Numbered from the stretch's first letter, positions 39,957 to 51,764 are shown. The stretch: 64,000 bases of DNA from Mytilus trossulus (GCF_036588685.1 NC_086374.1:29504886-29568885), one strand, 5' to 3'. Notes: generated by a model from the sequence alone, not told the origin. Numbers and translations: made by a program.

Positions 39957-40267
39957 TCATTTCGAAACCTTTATAAAGCCAAACAAGTAAAAAGTTGAAA
40001 AGCATTGAGGATCTAAAATTCCATAAAATTGTGCCAAAAACAGCTTAGGTAATATATGCCGGGGATAAGAAAATACTTAGTTTTTCAAAAAAATCAAAGT
40101 TTTGCAAACAGGAAATTTATAAAAATGACCACATTATTGATATTCATATCAACACCGAAGTGTTGACTACTGGGCTGGTGATACCCTTGGGGACGAAACG
40201 TTCACAAGCAGTGGCATCAACCCAGTGGTGTAAATAGTTATCAAAGGTACCAGGATTATAATTTAGT

Positions 40268-40311
40268 ACGCCAGACGCGCGTTTCGTCTACATAAGACTC
40301 ACTAGTGACGC
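40268..40311 (-). ncRNA. Hammerhead copy with broken core, array 1 unit 3
   Basis: The helices are kept, but the core reads CTAGTGA instead of CTGATGA. G5 and A6 of the catalytic core are swapped, so it should be inactive. Confidence 0.6.
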
Positions 40312-40475
40312 TCATATCAACATATTTATAAAACCAAACAAGTAAAAAGTTGAAGAGCATTGAGGATTCAAAATTCCAAAAAGTTGTGCCAAATACGGCA
40401 ATGGTTATCTATGACTAGGATAAGAAAATACTTAGTTTTTCAAAAAAATCTAAAGTACCAGGATTATAATTTAGT

Positions 40476-40519
40476 ACACCAGATGAGCGTTTCGTCTACA
40501 TAAGACTCATCAGTGACGC
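40476..40519 (-). ncRNA. Hammerhead-like copy, array 1 unit 4 (partial unit)
   Basis: The core CTGATGA and GAAA are intact. Stem III has a C.A mismatch (GAAAC-GCTC-ATC) and stem I relies on wobble pairs. Activity is doubtful. Confidence 0.55.
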
Positions 40520-41804
40520 TCATATCAAAACCTTTATAAAAGCAAACAAGTGAAAAGTTGAAGAGCATTGAGGATCCAAAATTCCAAAATGTTGTGCCAA
40601 ATACGGCTAAGGTAATCTATGCCTGGGATAAGAAAATCCTTTCCACTAAATAGTACAATTTTTAGTTCATACACTCGTCTTTAGAAGGCTATTACTATTT
40701 AAAAATTTAATCAATTAAATAAATTAAGTATTTCATCGTTACAAAGGTAATCAGAAGTCATAAAACATTCAAAAGTGAGCTTATGCACTCCCGTTTATCA
40801 TTCATACGAAATGTTGTTCACACCTGTAACGGTGAACCGTGACGGCTAGAATTCACTGATTGAAGATCAAAAGATCAGTATGGCATAATGCTAATCTTTT
40901 AATTACCTTGAGTTTAACCATGCATTCAACATTCACTAAGTGTCACATAACAATACACATTGTATTTCCACATTACAAGCCGAACATGTTTGGACTGAAG
41001 CAAAAAGGTCAGAATACAAACATGTATTTTTATACACTATCGATCTTGTCAGTTTCATATGTTTGTTTAAATATTTGTAGAAAAAAATCATAAAAATGTT
41101 CATTGTATGATTTACTTTTATTACTAAAATTCGTGTCAAAAATCCGCACATAAATTCTATAATCTAATTTTAAAAGTTGTATGGCTATCACTTATTTTTA
41201 GTTGGTTGATAGTTACACCAAAAGTCGTCGATGCGCTTTAAAGTGCGTTATATTATTGTTTATAAACAAGACTTAAATGAGATTTATTTCACTCCCGGCA
41301 TGCAAAAAGATTTAAACTACGTCACATAAGTAAGGAAGTTTGAAGAAATAAAATGAATAGTTTCCTTTTTACTTCTTTATTAGTTTTCATATCAAAATAA
41401 AACTTGGTGAATATATTTTTTTTATAATACTATGAACATAATAATAAGATAAGTGAAAAACCGCGAAGTTTCCCTTTACTTTCCTTTGCCGACAAAGGTC
41501 TCCGAGTCGATGCAATCAACTATGGCAATATCCTCGATCCTAAATCGCAACTAAAAATGTAATAACAAACACGTAGTACAGGATCTCAAATGCTATTGAC
41601 GACTTCTAGACTATACCTCATGATTGATAGTTCATGTATTATCCGGCTGTCCTTGTAATTACCAATATCAAACGGCCTTGTCGACAGCACTTCCCTGCAA
41701 AATGTGTTATCCCTATTTTTGACATTTTTACCTTTTATGTCTGTTTGTTTTACTCACACATCGTAGTCAATATTATGGAATTTTGTGCAACTGTCAAACA
41801 AGTG

Positions 41805-41965
41805 AGAGGTTTAGCTAGCTATAAAACCAGGTTAAATCCACCATATTTTACAAAACGTAATGTACTGAGTTAGGAATATATGACAGCTGTTGTCCATTCG
41901 TTTGATGTGTTCGGGCTTTTGATTTTGCCATTTGGTATATACTTTTTCATTTTTGAATTTTCATA
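41805..41965 (+). repeat. Interspersed repeat, family 3, copy
   Basis: It includes the GTGAGAGGTTTAGCTAGCTA and AAAACCAGGTTAAATCCACC segment followed by CCATTCGTTTGATGTGTTCG. Confidence 0.65.
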
Positions 41966-42276
41966 AACTGCTTGATAAATGTATAATGTATTGACTATTC
42001 TCACCATATACCCTTGTGTCACTTATTAGGTCTGTTCTATATTCCTTTTTGAATTTTAACCAAAGATGTAGAACTTGATCTTCCATCACTGTATTGGATA
42101 CTTAAACTTCACAAGTATCCATATAAACAGCGATATATTGTTTTTTTCTAAATTATTAACATGACATTTTTTACCAATCAAAGTCGGACTTTTAAGTTAT
42201 TGTAAAACAACCTATTCTAGAGGTAGTGTGTATCAAATGTGGATACTTAAAAAATCTTTTAACTATTTGGATTCGA

Positions 42277-42320
42277 GCGTCACTGATGAGTCTTTTGTAG
42301 ACGAAACGCGAGTCTGGCGT
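42277..42320 (+). ncRNA. Type I hammerhead ribozyme, solo copy
   Basis: GCGTCA, CTGATGA, stem II GTC/GAC with loop TTTTGTA, GAAAC-GCGA-GTC, TGGCGT. All pairs are kept and the cut is predicted after 42314. It lies between the two arrays, about 0.8 kb before the TATA box of the secreted-protein gene and on the same strand. Confidence 0.72.
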
Positions 42321-43092
42321 ATATACAAATTTTAGTCCTGGTATCTACATGTATGATGGGTTTATTTACAGTACATACTATCTATAAAAGGCTCTTTCAT
42401 CTTGCAAAACTAATAGCATTACAGCATTTGACCTTTTCTACACTTAACACAAGTATTCCCCATTCCAAACTTAAAAGAAAATTTAAAGAGTTGGCCCTGC
42501 TTTGTTTCATAAAAAAATACGTCATCTTAAATACAAGTATCTTGTGTAAGAAAGGGATACATCCTACTTATATTTATATATATATATATTCACCGGCATT
42601 TTTTGCTATAACTTTCTCGGCTCTATCATAAGGTGCTGAATCAACTAGGTGTTTGTATAGCTGATGCAATGGAGTTGTATAATTAAAAAAAAACCCGCTC
42701 CTTTCCCTGTTTTATGTTATTAAATTATAGCATATTTCCAAATTATTTCGGAATTATGAGTTTACCGCTTATTTTTGACATTCAAGGAAGAGAAAAGTGA
42801 AATTGTTGGAACCTTGAACTCTTACATTTCACATTTATAAATTGTAATTACATATTGTATTAGCTGAATTTGTTGCTTATAGTTAAATTAATGTTAATCG
42901 TCATGTAATTATATTTTCCTATTTATAAAAAAATAACCTTGGACCAAGAATATTATCAAGGTTATTATTCTGTTATTCACATTTTAAAATCATTGAAAAT
43001 TAAAAATAATAGTATAAAATGATTTAAGTACCTTTTAATCAAAAGAACTTTTCAAGGCAATGGTTAATAACTATAATTTAGCCTGTGATCGC

Positions 43093-43099
43093 TATAAAA
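43093..43099 (+). promoter_or_regulatory. TATA box of the secreted-protein gene
   Basis: TATAAAA sits 34 bases before the start codon at 43133. With the usual 25-30 base spacing, transcription would start near 43120-43128 and leave a very short 5' UTR. This is a compact, conventional core promoter for a signal-peptide-encoding first exon. Confidence 0.55.
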
Positions 43100-43132
43100 A
43101 CATCGGTTCTGACCACTCCACAGTTAACAACA

Positions 43133-46100
43133 ATGTCTTGGTTCCTTGCGATTAGTTGTGTGTATATTGCAGCGGTTACATTTGTGTCTTGTTCACGACA
43201 CACACAAGAATCGCTGTTAGATCATCTGGCTATCGACAACTGCGACAATCATGCCGAGTAAGTTATCATGCATTTTTTTTGTTTTTGTATCTCTCTTTGT
43301 ATATATTTATGTACAAATTACAAGCAAGAACGTAAAAATGTTTAATTTTTATCTGTTACTGATGTGAGCAAGAATTTTAAAAAATCAAAAAACAAAACAG
43401 GAGATGGGTTACGATCTTTTCGGCTATTATCACCAGCCCAGTAGTCAACACTTCGGTGTTGACATGAATATCAATAATGTGGTCATTTTTATAAATTTCC
43501 TGTATACAAAACTTTGAATTTTTCGAAAAACTAAGGACTTTCTTATCCCAGGCATAGATTTCCTTAACCGTATTTGGCACAACTTTTTTGGAATTTTGGA
43601 TCCTCAATGCTCTACAACTTTGAACTTGTTTGGCTTTATAAATATTTTGATATGAGCGTCACTGATGAGTCTTATGTAGACGAAACGCGCGTCTGGCGTA
43701 CTAAATTATAATCCTGGTACCTTTGATAACTATTTACACCACTGGGTCGATGCCACTGCTGGTGGACGTTTCGTCCCCGAGGGTACCACCAGCCCAGTAG
43801 TCAACACTTCGGTGTTGACATGAATATCAATAATGTGGTCATTTTTATAAATTTCCTGTATACAAAACTTTGAATTTTTCGAAAAACTAAGGACTTTCTT
43901 ATCCCAGGCATAGATTTCCTTAACCGTATTTGGCACAACTTTTTTGGAATTTTGGATCCTCAATGCTCTACAACTTTGAACTTGTTTGGCTTTATAAATA
44001 TTTTGATATGAGCGTCACTGATGAGTCTTATGTAGACGAAACGCGCGTCTGGCGTACTAAATTATAATCCTGGTACCTTTGATAACTATTTACACCACTG
44101 GGTCGATGCCACTGCTTGTGGACGTTTCGTCCCCGAGGGTATCACCAGCCCAGTAGTCAACACTTCGGTGTTGACATGAATATCAATAATGTGGTCATTT
44201 TTATAAATTTCCTGTATACAAAACTTTGAATTTTTCGAAAAACTAAGGACTTTCTTATCCCAGGCATAGATTTCCTTAACCGTATTTGGCACAACTTTTT
44301 TGGAATTTTGGATCCTCAATGCTCTACAACTTTGAACTTGTTTGGCTTTATAAATATTTTGATATGAGCGTCACTGATGAGTCTTATGTAGACGAAACGC
44401 GCGTCTGGCGTACTAAATTATAATCCTGGTACCTTTGATAACTATTCATCGACTAAACATTCTGTCATCGACTTGGCATGATTACATATTAGCAGGTTAA
44501 CTAAACCATTTGCTTTAGTCTTTCTTTCAGCGACCTCTTTTGATTGATTTTGTTTGATACGGTATTGTCTATAATTGCTTTGCTTGTAAATAATTGTAAA
44601 ACAGTTTTTTAGTTATGCAAATTATATGTAAGAAATGCAACACATTTTAAAAGTTTGTCGCTTTCATCCCTCACAGGACTTTTCAATGTGTTTAAACGTT
44701 GAATATTCATAAACTTACGCAAAAATAAATAAAAATAAATTTGGAAAAAAATGCCCATAAAGAGTAATTTGCATGAGTTTACTTAGTTGAGATAATTCAT
44801 AAAATTCACGACAAAGTGGTACGGCAACAGTATCCATCATCATAACGGTTTCACCTTCGATCATCAAATAATCCATGAATATAATATTATATGGTTTTTT
44901 GTTAAGTCTCTGTTTAGACACAACACCAGGGATTGACTTTAACATAGACATATTGACATCGGGACTTCTCCCGTACGGCACTAGAATGGCGTCATCGAGT
45001 ACTTTTTTCAATTATTTTTACGGACCAATGTCTGTTCGTAATATCCACGTTAAATTTGATTTCTCGTATAGGAAAAGTATTTTTAGGGTTTTATTCAGAC
45101 AAAAATGGTCTCGAAAACTGTAACAAAATGAATATGACACTACAAAAGTTGTATGGTCCGATACGCTTTCCTTGATTAAGCTTAATCAGGAAGGCTAGAA
45201 CCAAACCACGTGAAAGTCAGAAACTTATAAATACGTTAAACTTTAGGAGGTATTGACCAAAAGGTACATAATGATAAATAAATGGCTTTATTCATCTTAT
45301 TTCAACATGCCAACAACCAAGGAGTAGGAATTTTAGTTTCTTTAAAATATCAAACACCGGGTGTGTTGAAGATCATTTGGTGGCCTTCGGTTGATTTCTA
45401 CTCTTTGATTGGGTTATTGTCTCCTTGACACATTCCCCATTTCCATACTAAATTTTAGATATTATAATATAGTTAAAGTAGAAAGTTCGACTGAGAGCAA
45501 ACATGCTTCAAAAACTGGATCTAGTTTGTTTGTTTAGGTGGATTGCGACCAAATGACATATAAGTTAACAACAATAGTCACACAGTACGACTTTTAACAA
45601 TGAGCAAAGTAAGCTATACAATCATGGCATATTTATGTTCTTTCTTGCTTCTAAAGGGTTAGGACAAATAACTCGTCTTCGAATTTTGAATTACTAAAAT
45701 CTTTTTTCTTTTTTTTATTTTCATTAAAAAGCCATCACTATCAATGTTTATCATTTTAAACAAATATGTTTATTTATTTTTTCATTAACAGACAACCAGA
45801 AGCCGTTCTATCCCCATCGAATACAGGAGGTTTAAGATGCGTAACTGCAACTGATGAAAAAGTGTCTGATTATACGTACTTTGATAATGTGCGCATGACC
45901 GTTGGAAACACTCCCATGTACACTGTCTTCCAGGGTTTGTTAGACTTCACTGACAACACTCCACGATTCTGCTTCGACAAGGACAACACACTTGCTGAGT
46001 TTGATATTAATTTTAAAAAGTGAGTAACATGTACATCATTTTGTTATGTCAAGTTGCTGTTGAAAAAGTCATAAAAATATAGCACATGCCTTGACAATTT

Positions 46101-47790
46101 AGATTTTTTTTCAGTTTCACTGTCAAGATATTTCTTTTTCATTTGATGCATAAATCTAAAAAAATGAATCTGAAATTCACAATCAGATTTTTTTTGAATT
46201 AGCCAGCTCTTTAAAACACATTCTAACATGGACTGAGGTTAGGCAAATAATCTGGCACCGAAAATATTTCGTAGTTTTCTGTCGATACGAATAAAGGAAT
46301 ATTCGAAACATCAAACAATAGAGGGCACCACATTTGGTTTGATTCTATTTATAATGGTTCGCTTACAAGAGGTTCGAAACCCCTAAACCTCTTATTCTGT
46401 CCTCTTTAAGAATTTTATATCAAGTAACGTCAACATTAGTTAATCGATGTAATATATTACAGCAGATTATCGAGCCATGGTTTGAATAACGCTTTGGTCT
46501 TTTAGAAAGACACTTGAGTTTCGGTTTCAACGAATTTGGTTTAGCATTTTATCCCAACAACCCAGACTAGACACAAAGACGGGTTTTTTTCTATATATAT
46601 AATGTTTTAAGCTATCCCGTCCCATTTAATATTAAAAGGTGTAAAACTCTTTACTGTTGATGCATTTATTTTCATGGATATTGATTTTCTAAGGAACAAA
46701 TATTTTCGTGAATGCTTGATTTCGAGGTCATATAAAAGTCAGCATAGGTCCAAATGAAACTTTGTGGTTTGTTGAACATTTAAATTTGTGATTGACCAAT
46801 ACCTATGAAGTTTACGAATATTGGTAACCAGCGTTCAACTATGAATCCATGGCAATAAAGAGAGTGTATAATAACGTATATAGTGTGAGATGATATTTCT
46901 CCACTCAAAATACATTTTCATATATAAATGGAACGCTCATGTTTATCTTTTGCAATTTTAGCAATAATCCTCTTGAGACCTCGAGGGTGGAGTTAACTCC
47001 CTGTCGTACCGGTGGATATTGGACCAATGGAAAAGTATTTTGCTCTCCCCCTGAATGTTCTAAGTATTTACGTCAACCAAAAAATGCAGAATATTTCGAA
47101 GAGGAACTACATGTGACAATGAATATGAAGGATGTTTACGAGATACCAGTAAATGGACCAAGAGGTGGAGCGTCCCTGATAAAGTATGCTAGTGGAAGTG
47201 ACCATAGATTGATCTACAACATAACGTCAAACACAACACAATATCTGACAACAGAACAGTTCATTTCATATTGTTCAAAGTTTGGTCCCTGTTACAAAGG
47301 CGAGTTTCTTGGGAGAACAGATTTGCTTTATTTCCATGGAGGATGGCCTCCAATGATTCTCAAACGACAAGGTGACCAGGTCTTACTCATCCTGAGATAT
47401 GACCCAAGAAGCTTTGTATACCCAGAAAAGTCACCTCTGGTCTCATGCAAGAGAAAATCAGAAAATGATTTTGAATTATGCGAATCTCCTACTGGTTCTT
47501 ATTCCTGGAGGAAAATATGGAAGGCGCCATTACCTTACAAAAAGGAATGGTTATCATTACGATTCTTAACGCGTTGGTCTCACAAGCAGGATTGTCTCAT
47601 CCAAGTTACAGATACTGAGACACAAGAAGAACTGGTTAACTATACTGGTCCATGTGGTAGATATGCTGACATGAAACTTGGAAATTATCCGTATGCAAAG
47701 GTCGGTATTTCAAACAAAGGTCTTAGCGGATCAGTCAAAATGAGGTTCCGTGATGTTATGTTGACACAAAAAGGACCTGTAACAAAATGA
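43133..47790 (+). CDS. Secreted protein of unrecognised family, 3 exons, 393 aa; possible jelly-roll/polysaccharide-lyase-like C-terminus
   Basis: Exons 43133-43257, 45792-46019 and 46962-47790 join in phase (1182 nt). The start gives a clear signal peptide (MSWFLAISCVYIAAVTFVSC, residues 1-20). The rest has scattered cysteines (e.g. CRTGG, CSPPEC, CYKG, CLIQV, GPCG) and an Asn-glycosylation cluster (NITSNTT), as expected for an extracellular protein. The end pattern, WLSLRF..RWS...IQV.D...ELVNYTGP...PYAKVGISN followed by V.MRFRDVML, recalls the closing strands of heparinase-like polysaccharide lyases. That likeness is from memory, short, and unproven; no catalytic residues were assigned. A TATA box lies at 43093-43099 and AATAAA at 47864-47869, so the gene looks intact. 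Intron 1 carries the hammerhead repeat array. Confidence 0.7.
43656..43699 (+). ncRNA. Type I hammerhead ribozyme, array 2 unit 1
   Basis: GCGTCA-CTGATGA-GTC(TTATGTA)GAC-GAAAC-GCGC-GTC-TGGCGT, with full core and three helices. Helix III is only 2 bp, as in minimal type I hammerheads. The cut is predicted after 43693. Confidence 0.78.
44012..44055 (+). ncRNA. Type I hammerhead ribozyme, array 2 unit 2
   Basis: Identical to the unit 1 motif, 356 bases downstream. Confidence 0.78.
44368..44411 (+). ncRNA. Type I hammerhead ribozyme, array 2 unit 3
   Basis: Identical to units 1 and 2 and again 356 bases downstream. Three intact motifs in a row sit inside a protein-coding gene's intron. Confidence 0.78.
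46648..46855. mobile_element. Foldback MITE, related copy in intron 2 of the secreted-protein gene
   Basis: It begins TTACTGTTGATGCATTTATT and ends with AACTATGAATCCATGG, with internal TTTCGTGAAT and TTTACGAAT segments matching the family at 22.7 kb. Confidence 0.45.
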
Positions 47791-47863
47791 TGCTTTAGTT
47801 TGACATTAATCAACGCGTTTGACACAATTTGTCGACTTCTCTATTTGAAAATAGTTTTTGAAA

Positions 47864-47869
47864 AATAAA
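47864..47869 (+). terminator. Poly(A) signal of the secreted-protein gene
   Basis: AATAAA lies 74 bases after the stop codon at 47788-47790, inside an A-rich run. Confidence 0.6.
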
Positions 47870-47947
47870 AAAACCCGTCTGGTTATTTTGATTAGTATCT
47901 TTTAACATGCTCTTCAATTTTATACTTTTCTAACTATTTTGATCTTA

Positions 47948-47991
47948 GCGTCAATTATGAGTCTTATGCAGACAAGACGTAAGTCTGGAGT
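47948..47991 (+). ncRNA. Decayed hammerhead copy
   Basis: The repeat flank and stem I/II remnants are recognisable (GCGTCA, GTC/GAC, GTCTGG). The core is mutated in both halves (ATTATGA, AAGA), so it is inactive. It lies about 150 bases after the stop codon of the secreted-protein gene. Confidence 0.5.
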
Positions 47992-48159
47992 ATCAAGTTG
48001 TAGGCCTGGTGCCTTTAATAACTATCAACAGGTTTTCAAATATATATTTAACGCCTATGGTAAACGATTAATCTGCTTGATTGTCATAATTAAAAACCAG
48101 ATATATACATTGCCTACACTTTTCCTATTTCAAACGCGTTTCTATGAAATCACAAATTT

Positions 48160-48690
48160 ACATTGCTTGCATTTTCTTGCATTTCCTATCATGATTTTCT
48201 TGATAGAGGGTTACTGCTCAGAAGGAAGCTATTAGACCAAGAGTTCCAAATGGTGAAGTTGAAATCATCCCTTCGTAAATTTTACGGACGCCATCACGAG
48301 TTGGTTGACCGTTATGGAATAACCGTTTCACAAATGATATCGGATTAGTTCCTTACGTCCAATATACGTCGTAACTACAATACCCTTCCCTTTCATGAAT
48401 GTGACCTACCGAATTAGACTATTTACCGGATTTGTAATCACATGCATAAGCAACACGACGAGTGCCACATGTGGAGCAGGATCTGCCTACCCTTCCGGAG
48501 CACCTAAGATCACCCCTAGTTTTTGGTGGGGTTCGTGTTGTTTATTCTTTAGTTTTAGATGTTGTGTCATGTGTATTATTGTTTTTCTGTTTTTCTGTTT
48601 GTCTTTTTCATTTTTAACCAGACGTTGTCAGTTTGTTTTAGATTTATGAGTTTGACTGTCCCTTTGATATCTTTCGTCTCTCTTTTACAC
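48160..48690 (+). repeat. Interspersed repeat, family 2, with reverse-transcriptase-C-terminus-like peptide remnant
   Basis: The frame over about 48190-48345 reads ..LLDQEFQMVKLKSSLRKF..HELVDRYGITVSQMISD and stops. From memory it resembles the C-terminal end of retroelement polyproteins in bivalves (inference). The rest matches the 34.3-34.8 kb repeat. Treated as a truncated retroelement 3' end, not a host gene. Confidence 0.5.
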
Positions 48691-50871
48691 AATGACTACC
48701 TTTGTAATGTTTTTTTTTTAAAGTTCTGAAGAACTTGATGACATATATATTTAAATGAGGAAATGTTCAATCAAAAAAGAATAACAAATGAGCAACAATC
48801 AATATGAATCCCTGTATATACCAACCTCACCTGCATATATGATATACATTCGTTACTCAAGAGTTTTTTGTTGGTATTCCTGCACCAGTTCACTGGCTTC
48901 AGTTTTAAATATAGACTAGTGTAGATACTATAAATGTGTACAAACCTGACATCTAACTATGTTGTAGAAAACGTGATCATCATTTCATCAAAAATATATA
49001 CACAGTAAACAATTTATTTCACAATGCATATGCATTAATCCAAATTTGCATCCATTCGTACGGTCTCAATAGAAGAATTTCCCGCGGAAATGTCAGGTGA
49101 TATAAACATGGAATTGTCCACACCCATGATCACCGATACGGATGAAATACGTAGAATAAAAATTGTGGACACAGCAATAAGATCAGATATAAGACCCTCA
49201 TGAGCTCGGTGTATATTAAAAAAAATCAATTATTAAATAAATGTGCTCGATTAAAACTGAAGTAAAGACTAATAAAAATTTGAGTCTATCGAGTGAACCC
49301 CCTAAATAAAATAATACTGTGTTCTTGACGACTTCCCGACGGGCTGATCGATAGAAAAGATATATTCTTATTAAATATGTTAAAAAGCCTTAAAAATACA
49401 AAGAATTTCATTTTTTTGGTCCGAACGATCACATATTTTGCCCTCTACTGCATAAACTTTAATTATTATTACAAAATTTGCTATTTAAATTTAGTCCTTA
49501 AATATTCTAATGCCAATTTCAAGATTTTCTTGTAGTTATCTTGTTAATATTCGTTTCTTTAACAAATTCCGATGCCATTTTCATCGATGTTCTTCTTCCG
49601 TCATTGTTGTAATAAACGCTCAGACAGGAGTTCGACTAGGGCGAAAATTGAAACACAACACATTGGATAACTTTGTAGATATGAATACCTTAGGTATTTG
49701 ATAAATCAAAGTTGTGTTACAGTAAAACAACAATTATATACAAATGGAAAATAGGAGAGGTTTTAAATGATAAATAGTGACTGCAAAGGAAGAACAAAAC
49801 TTAACGCTGCCAAGATCATATCTACAATATACAAATCCATCAGCAGTCAAATGAACAAAACTAATAAGGTTAACAAATCAAAACAAACCCTTAAAATGCT
49901 ACCAAAGTATTTTGTACGAGTACATAGAAAGCACTTTTTGCAACAAATTACAACAACAAAATTTCAACTTAGAGTAAAACAATTCTATGCAAAACTTTTA
50001 TATCAGCTCTTTCCTAAGAAAATTTCATTAAGCAACAATATGAACATATTAGAAAAAATAATATTGTACAAAACTCATTTGTTTTTATAGATTTACAATA
50101 CATACGCATATAGATTCCACTGCAAAACGTGTGTTACGATATATCTGCGTTCGAGACAGTTAAATTTTAATGTTTAAAGAGTGCATGCAGCTTTTTAATA
50201 TCTAGCATTCATCTTTTTAGAGTAAAGGGATATTGTAGTAGGCGAGTTATAGTGTCGGAATCTGTTTCCCTTTAAGATTTTTCTCTTTCCCTTTGAAAGA
50301 TTTGTAGTTGAAAAGCAAGTCATTGCAAACATCCATTGTCGTTAAGCTCTATCATCAACAATAACACGGGTGGCGACAAAATGTCCGCGAAATCAATCGG
50401 GTAAAAAATTGACCTTTTAACTATTATTTTTTTTAACTTGTCATGCTTTTATTTTAATTAATTTTTGAAATTTCGAAGAAACCAAGGAATTTTGGCTAGA
50501 TAATTAAATTTTGATTAATCATTTGCCGAGAACAGATCACTTTTGAGGAGAACTTGTTATCATAATCGTGCAGAAAATGTAAAATAGTGAGAAAAAAAAT
50601 AGAGAAACAAATCTAAACATTTAGTTGTATTTCAAATGAAGAATGTCTTAATCGGTGAACTGATATCAACTTGCAAGAGATGCGAAACGCATTGTACATC
50701 ATTTTGGTCATTGCTACTGCTAGTTGACGTTTAATGCTTGAGGGTAGTACAATAGTCGGCAATTTTGTCTGAATATGAAGAGCATATACATATGTTTTTC
50801 TTTTTGCAATTTCAGTTTCTAAAGCTATTCGATTTTCGTTACAAATTTGGGCTGAAGCTTTTTTGAATCAA

Positions 50872-50915
50872 GCGCCTCTGATGATTCATATGTAGCCGAA
50901 ACTCGCGTTGAGCTT
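50872..50915 (+). ncRNA. Decayed hammerhead copy
   Basis: CTGATGA and GAAAC remain, and the cut triplet would be GTT. Stem II (TTC/GCC) and stem I have lost pairing. The 50.7 kb flank still resembles the repeat unit (diverged GACGTTT...GAGGGTA segment). Confidence 0.45.
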
Positions 50916-51299
50916 TTAAAATTGTAAGCCAGGTTTTCTTTTATTTATCTAAGTTTTATCATGTAATTGTGCTTTAACTCTATAGTTTACTTTCTATTAA
51001 ACATGAGTATAGAAAATGGGCTGACTATAATACATTCCTGCATGTGGAATCATACATATTGAAAAAAAAACCTTCATATTTTTGATAAAATTGTTAACAA
51101 TTAAAAGTTTTTTTTTTTTATAGTTGTGAATCATCATTTACATAACTTAAGTCACTACAAATATGAAAATATAAAAAAAACAAATAAATTTTTGTTTATA
51201 CATAATTTAGATATCTTATTTCATTCATAATTCCATTGAAGATTTTGCAGCATAAACATTTACGTGTATTCAATAAATCAATCCGTCATTTATCAAATA

Positions 51300-51425
51300 G
51301 CAAAATCAAAAGCCCAAACACATCAAACGAATGGAAAATTTGGTACAGCCATTTCAGCATATACAAAATAGCGGAGTAAACCTGGTTTTATAGCTAAGTA
51401 AACCTCTCACTTAGGAAGCCATACA
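51300..51425 (-). repeat. Interspersed repeat, family 3, inverted copy
   Basis: AAATCAAAAGCCCAAACACA through TAAACCTGGTTTTATAGCTA and CCTCTCACTT, inverse of the copy at 41.8-41.96 kb. Confidence 0.65.
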
Positions 51426-51764
51426 TTTAGAATTTAATACAAGTTAAATATCAGCTGTGACTCAGACATTGATTTTTAGACATTCATATAGCATTGCAAA
51501 GTATCCTATTGTAACGTGTCATCGGTGGATTGAATGAACATATCGCTTATCAATATAGTTTAAATTGTTAATCGAAAAGGGAAAACGCGAAAACCTGTAA
51601 ACACGTAAAACGTGGAGTAGAAAAGCGAAAATTCGAATTAAAAAAACGCGAAACAAAACATCTCGCGTTTTCCAGTTTTCGATACCGCGATTTTGCGTTT
51701 CTATTTCGTTTTCACTCTATACAATATAACGGGCGAACACGCAAATTGGCATTAACTGGCCAGT

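Larger units (their letters stand above)
39526..40645 (-). repeat. Tandem array of 355-bp hammerhead-bearing unit (array 1)
   Basis: Units start at 39526, 39881 and 40236 (period 355). The third is cut short at about 40452, where a fourth partial unit begins and runs to about 40645. Each carries one hammerhead motif on the - strand. The units differ from each other by point changes, so this array is older than array 2. Confidence 0.9.
43424..44445 (+). repeat. Tandem array of 356-bp hammerhead-bearing unit (array 2), in intron 1 of the secreted-protein gene
   Basis: Almost three near-identical units with period 356: a left-truncated unit from about 43424, then units from 43731 and 44087, ending at about 44445. 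The hammerheads are on the + strand, the same as the host gene. The orientation is opposite to array 1. High identity suggests recent amplification or homogenisation. Confidence 0.9.

Noticed and set aside
43656-43699. Alternative fold with helix III ACGC/GCGT and cleavage after GTA
   Set aside because: It leaves no stem I (A opposite C at the first pair). The fold with cleavage after GTC gives six stem I pairs and is supported by covariation in the 2.7 kb copy.
43377-44319. Repeated 77-80 codon frame (..KEIYAWDKKVLSFSK..NTEVLTTGLV..) in the 355/356-bp units as a conserved protein
   Set aside because: It begins at TTG with no ATG, lies antisense to the ribozyme, has a stop in the unit at 39881, and its likeness between copies follows from recent duplication.
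49035-49229. Short coding-looking frame(s) on both strands
   Set aside because: No start plus splice support and no family resemblance; kept only as a note in the intergenic entry.
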